Positions 54,007 to 63,452 of a stretch of DNA of 64,000 nucleotides are shown here, piece by piece. The DNA is from Acidimicrobiales bacterium (lineage in GTDB: Bacteria; Actinomycetota; Acidimicrobiia; Acidimicrobiales; Palsa-688), in NCBI GenBank assembly GCA_036378675.1, contig DASUWA010000019.1, forward strand, positions 30,526-94,525. The letters run 5' to 3'. How positions within the stretch are numbered: position 1 is the stretch's first letter; each line of letters starts with the position of its first letter. Below the pieces are notes generated by a model. It was not told where the DNA came from. It saw only the letters and a program-made list of their open reading frames with translations, and searched no databases. The position numbers and the translations under genes were made by a program.

Positions 54007-56163
54007 TTACCGCTCCCCGGCCCCGACGAGCACCGGCATCGGCTCACCCGGTTCGGGCACCTCGTCGATCGCCGGCGGCGTGCGGACGAACAGCGCCTTC
54101 GCAACCCAACCGGGCAGGTACCAGTTCCATTTGCCTAGTACTCCGACAAGAGCGGGGACCAGGAGGGAGCGGACGACGACGGCGTCGAGGAGTATTCCGG
54201 CGCCAAGACCCGTCGCCATGACCTTCAGGTCGGTCATGCCGGCAGTGGACAACGACAGGAAGCCGAGGAACAGGATGAGCGCTGCGCTCGTGACCAACCG
54301 GCCGGTTCTTCCAATGCCGGTCACAACCGCTTCGTCTGTTGACCCCGTGCGGTCGTACTCCTCGCGTATGCGAGAGAGGATGAAGACCTCGTAGTCCATC
54401 GACAAGCCGAACAGGAACGCGAACACCATGATCGGAACCCAAACGGTGATTGAACCGGTTGCCGGGACCGACCACAAAGCGTTGCTTCCGTGGCCTTCCT
54501 GCCAAACGAACACCATGATCCCGTAAGCGGCAGCCACCGACATCATGTTGAAGACCACCGCCTTCGCGGCGAGGACGATCGAGCGGAACGCCCGGGTCAG
54601 GAGAAGCAATGTGGCTATTCCGATAAGGGTGAGCATCAGCGGGAACGATCCGTAGACGGCGTGGATGAAGTCAACTTGCCCTGGTCCGGGACCACCGACC
54701 CCGATCACGCCCGGCAGGTGCGACGCGGTTGCACGCACTGCCGAGATGGTCGCGCCGCCCGAGCTGGAGCTCGGCTCGCCGGATGCGAGCACCTCGACGA
54801 TGGTCGTGCCGCCTCGGTGGAAATCCGGGGCGTTGGAGACCGCCGCCGTGTAGACACCATTTACTTGAGCGAGCCTGCCAGCAACCGCCTGTGCCTGCGA
54901 GTCCTGAACCAGAACATCGATTGGCTCGATGACGCCGGTCGGGACACCACCCTGCTGGAGCGTTGTGAGAGTTGCGTGGGCGGCTCCCTTCTGTGCAAGC
55001 GCTGATGTCTTGGGCTCTCCGAGGTTGAGAGCGAACACCGGAATAATCAGCGCGACCAGAATCGCGGCACCGATGAACGCCCCGGAGTTGCGGTGCCGCA
55101 ACACGAGCCGGGCCCATCCAGACCACGGCCGGCTGGCGTGAACCTCCCGCCGGAGCCTGGGGCGGTCGAGGAACGGGCCGGCGCTGGCGAGCAGCGCCGG
55201 CAACAGGGTCAGCGCCACCGCGATCGACACGATGGGGATGAGAAAACCGGCAACCCCGATGTTTGCAAGAAATGAGACAGGAAGAACTACCAGAGCAAGA
55301 AGGCTCACACCCACGGTGAGACCGGAGAACACCACCGCCCGCCCGGCCGTGTTCATGGCCCTTGTAACAGCCTCCTCGTTCGCGTACCCGTGTGCGCGCT
55401 CCTCCCGCCATCGAGTCACGACGAGCAGGGCGTAGTCGATAGCGACGCCCAAGCCGATCAGCGCGATGAGGAACTCGACGATGATGCTGACCGTGGTGAC
55501 ATGCGTCAGCCCCCCGACGATCAGAAAAGTCGTGGGTATCGCGACAATCGCCATCAACAGCGGGACGAAAGCGATGAAGCTCGCGAACACGAACGCGAGA
55601 ACGGCAAGCGATCCGAGCCCGCCGAGCATCGTCTCGGTCAGCGCGCTGCTGCCCTTCGACGACCCGCCGTTCTCGAGCTGGGCTAGCCCGGTCACGCCGC
55701 TGTTCCAACCCGCCGGTGACGCCGATTGCGCGGCGGAGCTCACCGCCGAGGTGCGGGTGTCCTTGAAGCCGTTTGCCTCTCGAGGGGTAAAGATCAGCCC
55801 GAAGCTGGTTTGCCCGTCCTTGGTGGCAAACGCCCTGTCACCGGTGTTGAGCTGGTCGGCATAACGCGACCCCGGAACGGCAGCCGCCGAGGCGGCGAGG
55901 ACTCGGTCCGCGACCACCGGGTCGGCCTTGGTGCCCGGAGGGGACGTGACCGATACGACGATCGGGACGGTCTGGGCACCGTTGTGGTACAGCGCCTGGA
56001 TCTTGCTGTCCGCAATGTAGCTCGGCTGTCCGGGCAGCTTGAACTCGGTCGAAAGCCTTTTCGTCGTCGAGCCGAGCGTCGCGAAACCGGCGAGGGTGAG
56101 CAGGAGCCAAGCAACCATCACCGATCGGCGATGGGCGAGGACGAATGTGGTCAGTCGTTGCAT
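54007..56163 (-). CDS. MMPL family RND transporter
   Basis: This 718-residue inner-membrane exporter has about eleven to twelve membrane spans in two similar halves. N-terminal span VMVAWLLLTLAGFATLGST is followed by an extracytoplasmic domain. The proton-relay helices carry Asp-Tyr pairs: GLGVAIDYALLVVTRWREER in the first half and LFGLSMDYEVFILSRIREEY followed by DRTG in the second. The second extracytoplasmic domain is Ser/Gly-rich (PSSSSGGATISAV). Substrates in relatives are lipids or drugs. It diverges from a two-component system 167 bp away, which probably regulates it. Confidence 0.93.
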   Translation of the reverse strand: MQRLTTFVLAHRRSVMVAWLLLTLAGFATLGSTTKRLSTEFKLPGQPSYIADSKIQALYHNGAQTVPIVVSVTSPPGTKADPVVADRVLAASAAAVPGSRYADQLNTGDRAFATKDGQTSFGLIFTPREANGFKDTRTSAVSSAAQSASPAGWNSGVTGLAQLENGGSSKGSSALTETMLGGLGSLAVLAFVFASFIAFVPLLMAIVAIPTTFLIVGGLTHVTTVSIIVEFLIALIGLGVAIDYALLVVTRWREERAHGYANEEAVTRAMNTAGRAVVFSGLTVGVSLLALVVLPVSFLANIGVAGFLIPIVSIAVALTLLPALLASAGPFLDRPRLRREVHASRPWSGWARLVLRHRNSGAFIGAAILVALIIPVFALNLGEPKTSALAQKGAAHATLTTLQQGGVPTGVIEPIDVLVQDSQAQAVAGRLAQVNGVYTAAVSNAPDFHRGGTTIVEVLASGEPSSSSGGATISAVRATASHLPGVIGVGGPGPGQVDFIHAVYGSFPLMLTLIGIATLLLLTRAFRSIVLAAKAVVFNMMSVAAAYGIMVFVWQEGHGSNALWSVPATGSITVWVPIMVFAFLFGLSMDYEVFILSRIREEYDRTGSTDEAVVTGIGRTGRLVTSAALILFLGFLSLSTAGMTDLKVMATGLGAGILLDAVVVRSLLVPALVGVLGKWNWYLPGWVAKALFVRTPPAIDEVPEPGEPMPVLVGAGER

Positions 56164-56330
56164 GTCGAAGATCCTGGCTAAGAGCAGGCTGTGAGTCGTC
56201 AGCCTGAGGGTGGTTTTCCGTCTCCATCCACGGGAGGGTGCTTGCCTGCCGGGCGTACTCCCGGCGCGGTACCCCTATTGACTCCCGGGAGACGACGAAG
56301 TAATCGGTCGTCAGGGTTTAGCCTTCCGCC

Positions 56331-57572
56331 ATGCAACATCCAGCTTGGGCGCGCGTCCGCTCGCGTGTCCACGATGCAGTGCTGGCAATAGCCATTGCCG
56401 GCATCGCCCTGGCTGGGTCGTTGGGCGAAGAGACACCGAAGCAACACGTCACGGCCTCGGAATTGCGGTTCCTGCAGTCTCACCAGCCGCACTTCGCCTA
56501 CTCGCTCGTGGTGCTCGCCGGCCTGGCGGTCTTCTGGCGCCGGCAGTGGCCGGTTGCGGTTCTGGCGGTGACGGTGGCGCTGACGGCTGCGTACGCGGCG
56601 GCCGGGTTCGTTCCCGGAGCCGTACTGCTGGCGGTGTACGTCGCTCTGTACTCGGTTGCCAGAATCGAGCCGCGCACGACCGCGATTGCGGGCGGAACGG
56701 TGACGGCTGTGACCCTTTTCATAGCAACAGGGGCTGGAGGCCCGTTTGGCTGGCTCGGAGGCACCAACACGGTCATGGTCGTTTGCGTCATCGCAGCGGT
56801 TGCCATAGGCCTGGCGGTCGCGGCGAGACAGCAGGTCTTTGTCACCATGCAGGAGCGCGCGGAACGCGCCGAGCGCGAGCGTGAGGAAGAAGCTCGCCGT
56901 CGGGTGGACGCCGAGAGGCTTCGCATCGCACGCGAGTTGCACGACGTTGTCGCCCACACGATGTCCATGATCAACATCCAGGCGGGAGTGGCTGCGCACG
57001 TTCTTGGCGAGCGCCCGGAGCAAGCCGCACAGGCGCTCACCGCGATCAAGGAAGCTAGCCGGGAAGGTCTCCGTGAGCTTCGGGCGGTGCTGAACGTGCT
57101 TCGGAAGGTCGAGGAATCCGAGGACACGGCGCCGGCGCCGCGCCTGGACCAGCTCGCTGCTCTGCTCGACGCGACAAACCAGGCCGGTATCCGCACCTCC
57201 CTGAGCTTCGAAGGAATACGGCCGCCGTCTCTGCCGGAGGGGCTCGAGCTGGCCGCTTACCGGATAATCCAGGAGTCGCTCACCAATGTCCTGCGGCATG
57301 CGGGTCCAGGTGCGTGCGCCACGGTCAGGGTCTCGTTTCAATCGGGCCGGCTAGTGATCGACGTCGAGGACGACGGCAAACCGGCTCTCGTCACGGCGGG
57401 GTCCGTTGCAGGAGCAGGAGTCGGCGCGGGGGCGGGGATACCAGGCATGCGAGAGCGGGCATCCGCCTTCGGCGGAAGCGTCGCCGCCGGTCCCCGCGAC
57501 GGTGGAGGTTGGAGAGTTACCGCGGTGCTGGAGGTGCCGGGCGGCGAACAGATCCGGCAATCCGGCCGATGA
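56331..57572 (+). CDS. sensor histidine kinase (HisKA_3, NarL-type partner)
   Basis: This 413-residue membrane kinase has four to five membrane segments in the first 165 residues and no obvious extracytoplasmic sensing domain beyond short loops. The dimerisation helix is Glu/Arg-rich (RAERAEREREEEARRR), followed by the phosphoacceptor motif RIARELHDVVAHTMSMINI with His204. The ATPase domain has LAAYRIIQESLTNVLRHAG (N box), VIDVEDDGKP and a Gly-rich lid GAGVGAGAGIPGMRERA. Its stop overlaps the response regulator ATG (ATGA). Confidence 0.93.
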   Translation: MQHPAWARVRSRVHDAVLAIAIAGIALAGSLGEETPKQHVTASELRFLQSHQPHFAYSLVVLAGLAVFWRRQWPVAVLAVTVALTAAYAAAGFVPGAVLLAVYVALYSVARIEPRTTAIAGGTVTAVTLFIATGAGGPFGWLGGTNTVMVVCVIAAVAIGLAVAARQQVFVTMQERAERAEREREEEARRRVDAERLRIARELHDVVAHTMSMINIQAGVAAHVLGERPEQAAQALTAIKEASREGLRELRAVLNVLRKVEESEDTAPAPRLDQLAALLDATNQAGIRTSLSFEGIRPPSLPEGLELAAYRIIQESLTNVLRHAGPGACATVRVSFQSGRLVIDVEDDGKPALVTAGSVAGAGVGAGAGIPGMRERASAFGGSVAAGPRDGGGWRVTAVLEVPGGEQIRQSGR

Positions 57573-58255
57573 TCCGCGTGCTGCTCGCGGACGATCAGAC
57601 CCTCATTCGTGCCGGTCTCAGGGTTCTGATCGATTCTGACAACGAATTGGAAGTGGTCGGTGAGGCCACCGACGGTGCCGACGCCGTCGAACTGGCTTCA
57701 AGACACCATCCGGATGTCGTCTTGATGGACATTCGCATGCCGGGGATGGATGGGCTGGAAGCCACGAGAAGGATCTGCTCGGACACGGCCCTCAACTCGA
57801 CCAAGGTGGTCATCCTCACGACCTTCGAAGCGGACGAGTATGTGTTCGACGCCTTGCGCGCTGGAGCGAGCGGGTTCCTGCTCAAGGACACCGAACCCGC
57901 GGACCTGCTGTCGGCGGTGCGAGTCGTAGCAGGCGGGGACGCGCTGTTGTCGCCAAGCGTCACCCGCCGGCTGATCGAGCAGGTCGTCGTCACCTCTCGA
58001 TCCCCGAGCACAACGACGTCGGACCCGCGCAAGCTCGAGGCGTTGACCGACCGGGAGCGGGAGGTCCTCACTCTCGTCGCATCGGGTTTGACCAACGACG
58101 AAATCGCCAGCGAGCTGTACCTCAGTCCGCTGACCGCCAAAACCCACGTGAGCCGCATTCTCAGCAAGCTGGGCGCTCGCGATCGTGCACAGCTGGTGGT
58201 AATCGCCTACGAGACCGGTCTGGTCAGCCCCGGAGGGGGATCCTCCCGAGCTTGA
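57569..58255 (+). CDS. response regulator, NarL/FixJ type
   Basis: This 228-residue regulator pairs with the upstream kinase. The receiver domain has IRVLLADDQTLIRAGLRVLI, the phosphoacceptor Asp54 in VVLMDIRMPGMDGL, the TTF switch Thr and LLKDTEPADLLSAVR. The LuxR-type helix-turn-helix is LTDREREVLTLVASGLTNDE followed by IASELYLSPLTAKTHVSRIL. The start ATG at 57569 is coupled to the kinase stop. Likely targets are its own operon and the divergent mmpL gene (inference). The 3' end overlaps the convergent holB gene by 32 bp. Confidence 0.94.
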   Translation: MIRVLLADDQTLIRAGLRVLIDSDNELEVVGEATDGADAVELASRHHPDVVLMDIRMPGMDGLEATRRICSDTALNSTKVVILTTFEADEYVFDALRAGASGFLLKDTEPADLLSAVRVVAGGDALLSPSVTRRLIEQVVVTSRSPSTTTSDPRKLEALTDREREVLTLVASGLTNDEIASELYLSPLTAKTHVSRILSKLGARDRAQLVVIAYETGLVSPGGGSSRA

Positions 58256-59357
58256 CGAGCAAGGCTTGCAACGCGAGAAGCTCTCCAGGGTTGTACTGGA
58301 GATCCTCTCCCAGCTGATCTATGGCAGAAACTGACTCGATCGCGACGCGAGCGGCAGGTGTTCCGGTGGACGACGCCAGCCTTTCGCGGTAGGCGCCAGC
58401 TAGGACCCCGAGCCCCGCGCGCAATTCGTCGGTCCGCTGGCGACGCGCTTCGCGGCGCTGCTTCTCCTCGAGCTCCTTCAAGCCGGACGTAAGCACCGCC
58501 TTTGACGCGCGGCCTCCACCACGGGACCGGCCGCTCCCGGAACCGCTGACCGCAGCCGCCCGCGCGTTTCGCTCTTCGAGAGCTTCCCTTTCCGCGACGT
58601 GGCGGGTGTTCAACGGCGCCACGCTGGCTTCCAGGAGAGCGACGAGCTCATCGGCGATCACGGCCGCGGTCGCACCTGTTCCGTCCAGACGCGACGGCAC
58701 CGACAACCAGGCCTGTCGCCTCACCTCGAACCCGTCGTCAGCTGCCAGCAGCCGGGCGCGGTCGAGCCGGCCGCTCGATAGCTCCGCTAGCTGACGCGCT
58801 CTGTCCCTCTGTACGCCGGACGCTTCGAGCGCCGCTGCGATCTGGGCGTCGGACAGGGCTTCGAAGTCGACCCGCACGCACCTGCTTGCGATCGTCACCA
58901 ACTCCGGTGGGATGTAATCGGCGAGGATCACGAAGATCGTCGTTGCGGGCGGCTCTTCGATCGTTTTCAGCAGCGCCGGCCCGGACTCCTTGACCAGGTG
59001 GAAGTCGTGGAGGATGACGACCTTTCGGTCGCGTTCGACCGGGCTGGTGGCCGCGATGCGGGTTACCTCTCTCGCGGTGTCGATGCTGATCGATGCGCCT
59101 TCACGTTCGACCTCGACGACATCGGGATGGATGCCCGCGAGGGCCCGTCTGCATGCGTCACATGTTCCGTCCGGGGGCGTCGATCCGCACAGAAGCGAGG
59201 CCGCGAACGCGCGGGCGGCTTCCGCCTTACCGGTACCTGGCGGGCCGACGAACAGATAGGCGTGAACCGGTCGCAGGGCGGCTGCGGAGAGAATCGCGAC
59301 AGCTCGTTCCTGGCCGACAACGTCGCGGTACAGCGCAGCAGGCGTGTTAGGCGCCAC
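58224..59357 (-). CDS. holB: DNA polymerase III subunit delta'
   Basis: The clamp-loader delta' subunit helps load the sliding clamp. The AAA+ domain begins LYRDVVGQERAVAILSAAAL, with GPPGTGKAEAARAFA as P-loop (the usual Thr after Lys is Ala). A zinc-module-like LLCGSTPPDGTCDACRRALA follows, then VVILHDFHLVKESGPALLKT and IEEPPATTIFVIL. The C-terminal region has an insert rich in Gly/Ser/Arg (GSGSGRSRGGGRAS). It overlaps tmk by 11 bases; topA-tmk-holB is the usual actinobacterial order. Confidence 0.93.
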   Translation of the reverse strand: MAPNTPAALYRDVVGQERAVAILSAAALRPVHAYLFVGPPGTGKAEAARAFAASLLCGSTPPDGTCDACRRALAGIHPDVVEVEREGASISIDTAREVTRIAATSPVERDRKVVILHDFHLVKESGPALLKTIEEPPATTIFVILADYIPPELVTIASRCVRVDFEALSDAQIAAALEASGVQRDRARQLAELSSGRLDRARLLAADDGFEVRRQAWLSVPSRLDGTGATAAVIADELVALLEASVAPLNTRHVAEREALEERNARAAAVSGSGSGRSRGGGRASKAVLTSGLKELEEKQRREARRQRTDELRAGLGVLAGAYRERLASSTGTPAARVAIESVSAIDQLGEDLQYNPGELLALQALLVKLGRIPLRG

Positions 59358-59955
59358 CTTGCACCGCCTTCCAGACCCGTGCGGCTACTTCGTCGATCGA
59401 CCCGCTGCCGTCGACGACCCGCCAGCGCGGATCGGCCAAAGCTTGCGACTCGTAACCGTCTCGAACTCTCGAAAAGAACTCGGCCCCCTCCGCCTCCATC
59501 CTGTCCGGAGATCCGCGTTCGGCAAGACGGGATTCGGCGAGTTCGGACGCGATGTCGAGAAGGATCACCGTATCGGGCTCCACGCCCGCCGACGCCCATC
59601 GGGAGAGATCAGCGAGTTCCTTCGGATCGAGCCCGCGCCCGTACCCCTGATAGGAGACGGTGCTGCCCGAGAAGCGATCACACACGACGTCGCGTCCTGA
59701 TGAAAGTGCGGGCTCGATCACTTCGGCAACATGCTGGGCACGCGCAGCGAGCAGCACCAGGACCTCGGTTCGGTCCGCGAGCCGTTCGGCGGAGAGGTCG
59801 AGCACCAGGGCGCGCAGCCGCTCCCCTGTCGCGGTCCCGCCGGGCTCCCGGGTGAGCACGGCACCTAGGCGCGACGCGAGGATGGCGGCCTGGGTGGACT
59901 TCCCGCTTCCCTCGCCACCCTCGAAAACGATGAAACGTCCTCTCTGGTCGCGCAC
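59347..59955 (-). CDS. tmk: thymidylate kinase
   Basis: Tmk phosphorylates dTMP to dTDP. The P-loop FEGGEGSGKSTQAAILASRL is at the N-terminus. LTREPGGTATGERLRALVLD, VVCDRFSGSTVSYQGYGRGL and ILLDIASELAESRLAERGSP (lid region) match the family. Length 202 residues, start GTG at 59955. It is 14 bp downstream of topA and overlaps holB. Confidence 0.95.
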   Translation of the reverse strand: MRDQRGRFIVFEGGEGSGKSTQAAILASRLGAVLTREPGGTATGERLRALVLDLSAERLADRTEVLVLLAARAQHVAEVIEPALSSGRDVVCDRFSGSTVSYQGYGRGLDPKELADLSRWASAGVEPDTVILLDIASELAESRLAERGSPDRMEAEGAEFFSRVRDGYESQALADPRWRVVDGSGSIDEVAARVWKAVQGGA

Positions 59956-59969
59956 GAGGCTCTCGTCGG

Positions 59970-62669
59970 TCAGCTCCCCGCCTGCCTTGTCGACGTTTGC
60001 TTCTTGGCGCCAGCCTTCTTTGTCGAGCCCGCCTTCTTCGTCGATGCAGCCTTCTTCGTCGATGCAGCCTTCTTCGTCGAGCCGCTCGCCTTTCTGCCTC
60101 GACCGGGCCTGGGGGGAGCGCTGCGTCGCTCGGCGAGAAGCTCCTGGGCCCTTTCTGGCGTCATGCCCTCCACCGTGTCGCCCTTGCGGAGAGACGCGTT
60201 CGTGGTTCCGTCGGTCACATACGGACCGAAGCGGCCTTCTTTCAGAACAATCGGAGTTCCGGTCGCCGGGTCGGTTCCAAGCTCCCGGAGGGGGGCAGCG
60301 CCTGCAGCACGTCCGCGACGAGTTTTGGGTTGCGCGAACAGGGCCAGCGCCTCGTCGAGCGTGACGGAGAACAGACGGTCCTCCGACTCGAGAGATCTGG
60401 TGTCCTTGTCCTTCTTGAGATACGGGCCGTAGCGCCCGTTGCTGGCGACTATCTCCTGTCCATCCGCTGGGTCGACTCCGACAACTCGCGGCAGCGTCAG
60501 CAGGCGAAGCGCGTCGTCGAGAGAGATAGTCGTGGGATCCATGGTCTTGAACAAAGACGCCGTCTTCGGGCGCCCGTCGCCCTCCGGCACCTCACCGACC
60601 TGCACGTAGGGACCGAACCGCCCGGCCTTGACGACCACGTCCTGTCCCGACTCAGGATCGACCCCCAGCACCCGGTCGGACGAGCCTGCCTCGAGCAACT
60701 GAACGGCCCTCTCGAGGGTGAGCTCGTCGGGAGCGAGATCCTCCGGAATCGGGGCCCGTTCGTCCTCGCTCCGCTGTACGTAAGGCCCGTAGCGACCGAC
60801 CCTTACGACGACTCCCGAGTCCGCGCCGCCGATCGGGATGGAGTTGACCTCCCTGGCGTCGATCTCACCCAGGTTGTGCGACACCAGCTCCTTCAACCCG
60901 ACTCGCCCGTTGCCGAAGTAGAACCGGCTCAACCAGGGGACGCCCTCCTGATCCCCCCGAGCGATCTCGTCGAGGTCGTCCTCCATCGAGGCGGTGAAGC
61001 CGTAGTCGACGAGATCCGAGAAATGCTGCTCGAGCAACCCCACCACCGCGAACGCGGTCCACGACGGGACCAGCGCGGAACCCTTCTTCCACACGTAGCC
61101 GCGGCCCTCGATGGTGTCGAGGATGCTGGCGTACGTCGAGGGACGACCGACACCCATCTCCTCCATCGCCTTGACAAGCGACGCCTCCGTGTAGCGGGCG
61201 GGCGGCTGCGTGGTGTGCCCTTCGGGCTCGAGGGCTATGACCGTGAGCCGGTCTCCCTCGGCGAGGGGCGGCAGCCGAACCTCGCGGTCCTCCAGCTCGG
61301 CGTCGGGATCGTCGGAACCTTCCACATACGCCCTCAGAAAACCGGGGAAGGTGATCACTCTCCCACTGGCGCTGAACTCTGCGTCCTCGCCTGCGGATGA
61401 GATCGCGCCGAGTCGCGCAACTACCGACTGCCCCTGCGCGTCGGCCATCTGGGAGGCCACGGTACGCATCCAGACCAACTCGTACAGGCGGCGCTGGTCC
61501 CCGTGAAGTCCGGTCTGGTCGGGCGTGTTCCACGTGTCGCCGGCGGGCCGGATCGCTTCGTGGGCCTCTTGCGCGTTCTTGACCTTGTTGTCGTAACGCC
61601 GTGGTTTCGACGGGAGGTACTCGTCTCCGTAGAGGGCCTTCGCCTGGCCGCGGGCGGCCTGAAGGGCCTCCGAAGACAGGGTCGTCGAGTCCGTGCGCAT
61701 ATAAGTGATGTAGCCCGACTCGTAGAGCTCTTGGGCGACGCGCATCGTGCGGGCCGCCGAGAACCGGAGCTTTCGGCCGGCCTCCTGTTGGAGGGTGGAC
61801 GTCATGAACGGAGGGTGAGGGGTTCTCCGCCAAGGCTTCTCCTCGACCGAGCGAACCCGGAACTCCGACCCGGAGAGCCGATCGACGAGACCGGTGGCCC
61901 CCGCCTCGTCCAGCCTGACGACTGCGGTCCGGGCGAGCTTCCCGCTCTCGTCGAAGTCCTTGCCCGTAGCGAGGCGTTTGCCGTCGAGCTCGACAAGGCC
62001 GGCGGGGAAAGCCGAGGTGTCCCCGGACGCGTCGTTCGAGAATGTCCCGGACAGGTCCCAGTAGGACGCGGCCCGGAAGCGCATCCGCGCCCGCTCTCGC
62101 TCGACAACAAGCCGGGTCGCGACCGACTGGACACGACCCGCCGAGAGACCTGCGCTGACCTTCTTCCACAGAACCGGGCTCACCTCGTAGCCGTACAGCC
62201 GGTCGAGGATCCGCCGGGTCTCCTGGGCGTCGACCAACCGCCGGTCCAGCTCCCGCCAGTCGCGCACCGACCGTTCGATGGCCGACCTGGTGATCTCGTG
62301 GAACACCATCCTCTTGACGGGGATCGTGGGTGCGAGCACCTCCAGGAGGTGCCACGCGATCGACTCGCCCTCCCGGTCCTCGTCGGTGGCGAGGAACAGC
62401 TCGCTGGCGTCCTTCACCAGGGACTTCAGCTTCTTGACCTGGTCCTTCTTGTCACGGGTGACCACGTACAGGGGCTTGAAACCGTTGTCGACATCGACCC
62501 CGAGACGCGCCCATGTCTCCCCCTTGTACGCCGGCGGGACATCGGCGGCGTTACGAGGCAGGTCCCGGATATGGCCGATCGACGACTCGACGTGGAAGTC
62601 GGAACCGAGATATCTGGCGATTGTCTTCGCCTTGGCCGGTGACTCGACGATTACAAGTGGCTTGGGCAT
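59970..62669 (-). CDS. topA: DNA topoisomerase I
   Basis: TopA relaxes negatively supercoiled DNA. The Toprim domain starts LVIVESPAKAKTIARYLGSD and has LATDEDREGESIAWHLLE; the catalytic Tyr323 lies in YITYMRTDSTTLS. PFMTSTLQQEAGRKLRFSA is typical. There is no zinc ribbon; instead several topoisomerase C-repeats occur from about 610 to 830 (VVRVGRYGPYVQ, VVKAGRFGPYVQVGE, VASNGRYGPYLKKDKD, VLKEGRFGPYVTDG), followed by a Lys-rich tail with repeated STKKAA units (about 865-890). Such basic tails are seen in actinobacterial TopA. Full length at 899 residues. Confidence 0.96.
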   Translation of the reverse strand: MPKPLVIVESPAKAKTIARYLGSDFHVESSIGHIRDLPRNAADVPPAYKGETWARLGVDVDNGFKPLYVVTRDKKDQVKKLKSLVKDASELFLATDEDREGESIAWHLLEVLAPTIPVKRMVFHEITRSAIERSVRDWRELDRRLVDAQETRRILDRLYGYEVSPVLWKKVSAGLSAGRVQSVATRLVVERERARMRFRAASYWDLSGTFSNDASGDTSAFPAGLVELDGKRLATGKDFDESGKLARTAVVRLDEAGATGLVDRLSGSEFRVRSVEEKPWRRTPHPPFMTSTLQQEAGRKLRFSAARTMRVAQELYESGYITYMRTDSTTLSSEALQAARGQAKALYGDEYLPSKPRRYDNKVKNAQEAHEAIRPAGDTWNTPDQTGLHGDQRRLYELVWMRTVASQMADAQGQSVVARLGAISSAGEDAEFSASGRVITFPGFLRAYVEGSDDPDAELEDREVRLPPLAEGDRLTVIALEPEGHTTQPPARYTEASLVKAMEEMGVGRPSTYASILDTIEGRGYVWKKGSALVPSWTAFAVVGLLEQHFSDLVDYGFTASMEDDLDEIARGDQEGVPWLSRFYFGNGRVGLKELVSHNLGEIDAREVNSIPIGGADSGVVVRVGRYGPYVQRSEDERAPIPEDLAPDELTLERAVQLLEAGSSDRVLGVDPESGQDVVVKAGRFGPYVQVGEVPEGDGRPKTASLFKTMDPTTISLDDALRLLTLPRVVGVDPADGQEIVASNGRYGPYLKKDKDTRSLESEDRLFSVTLDEALALFAQPKTRRGRAAGAAPLRELGTDPATGTPIVLKEGRFGPYVTDGTTNASLRKGDTVEGMTPERAQELLAERRSAPPRPGRGRKASGSTKKAASTKKAASTKKAGSTKKAGAKKQTSTRQAGS

Positions 62670-62801
62670 GTCTTGTATAGAGGTATCAGGAAAAAGGACT
62701 CAGGTCGTCGCTTGGACGCCCGCTCGGCGGACAAGGTACTGCGGCGGTGGCCGATCGAGGCGCGAGGGTGCCTGGACGGGTACCCGGTAGCATCGCCGGT
62801 C

Positions 62802-63452
62802 GTGGGTGCCACGACAATTCTGAACTGGTTCGGCGCTGCATTGCCCTTCGGAGTCCTCCTGGTGCTCTTCGCCGAAACGGGAATCCTCCTCGGGATAGTG
62901 CTCCCGGGCGACACCCTCCTCATCACAGCGGGCCTCTGGGCGGCAGATACCCACGGTCACCACCCTCATCCCAACATCACGCTCCTCGTTGTCTGCGCAG
63001 CCATCGGAGCGGTCACCGGAGCCCAGGTGGGTTACGTGCTGGGCCGCCGGGTCGGGGCCCCGTTGTTCCAGAAACCCGATTCCCGGCTGTTCAAGCGCCG
63101 CTACGTCGACCGGGCGGAGGACATCTTCCGGCGGTACGGAGAGGGCAGGGCTGTGGTTATCGCCCGTTTCGTACCTGGGATCCGCACCCTCATGAACCCC
63201 CTTGCGGGCATTCTGGAGATGCCGGCCCGGTCGTTCGCCTTCTGGCAGGTTTCCGGCGGGCTGGTGTGGAGCGTCGGGGTCACCCTGGCCGCCTACGGCG
63301 TAGGCCAGTCCATACACAACCTCGACCACTACCTGATCCCGATCGCAGTCGCGGTTGCTGTGATCTCGCTGATCCCAGTGGTCGTGGAGCTGCGCAGGGC
63401 GAGGACCGAGGAGCGGCAGAAAGCGGAGCCGGAGAAGGTCACCCAGCCGTGA
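62802..63452 (+). CDS. DedA family membrane protein (SNARE-associated/VTT domain)
   Basis: DedA proteins are integral membrane proteins that move lipids such as undecaprenyl phosphate or phosphatidylethanolamine across the membrane. This one has about 216 residues and four to five hydrophobic segments. Conserved features are FAETGILLGIVLPGDTLLIT, GAVTGAQVGYVLGRRVGAPL, VIARFVPGIRTLMNPLAGIL (the R-x-x-P-x-x-R motif) and FWQVSGGLVWS. The GTG at 62802 is chosen because upstream residues are unlike the family; the frame is open back to 62673. It diverges from topA and overlaps the next gene (GTGA). Confidence 0.88.
   Translation: MGATTILNWFGAALPFGVLLVLFAETGILLGIVLPGDTLLITAGLWAADTHGHHPHPNITLLVVCAAIGAVTGAQVGYVLGRRVGAPLFQKPDSRLFKRRYVDRAEDIFRRYGEGRAVVIARFVPGIRTLMNPLAGILEMPARSFAFWQVSGGLVWSVGVTLAAYGVGQSIHNLDHYLIPIAVAVAVISLIPVVVELRRARTEERQKAEPEKVTQP

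Noticed and set aside
58224..58255. 32-bp overlap of response regulator and holB as a sign of sequence error
   Set aside because: Both proteins have normal C-termini, and convergent overlaps of this size occur in compact GC-rich genomes.
59997..60432. Plus-strand frames with repeated FFVDAAFFVD-like peptide
   Set aside because: These mirror the STKKAA-coding repeats of the topA tail and are not independent genes.
61503..62642. 379-codon plus-strand frame opposite topA
   Set aside because: Antisense shadow of topA; no family pattern and no ribosome site.
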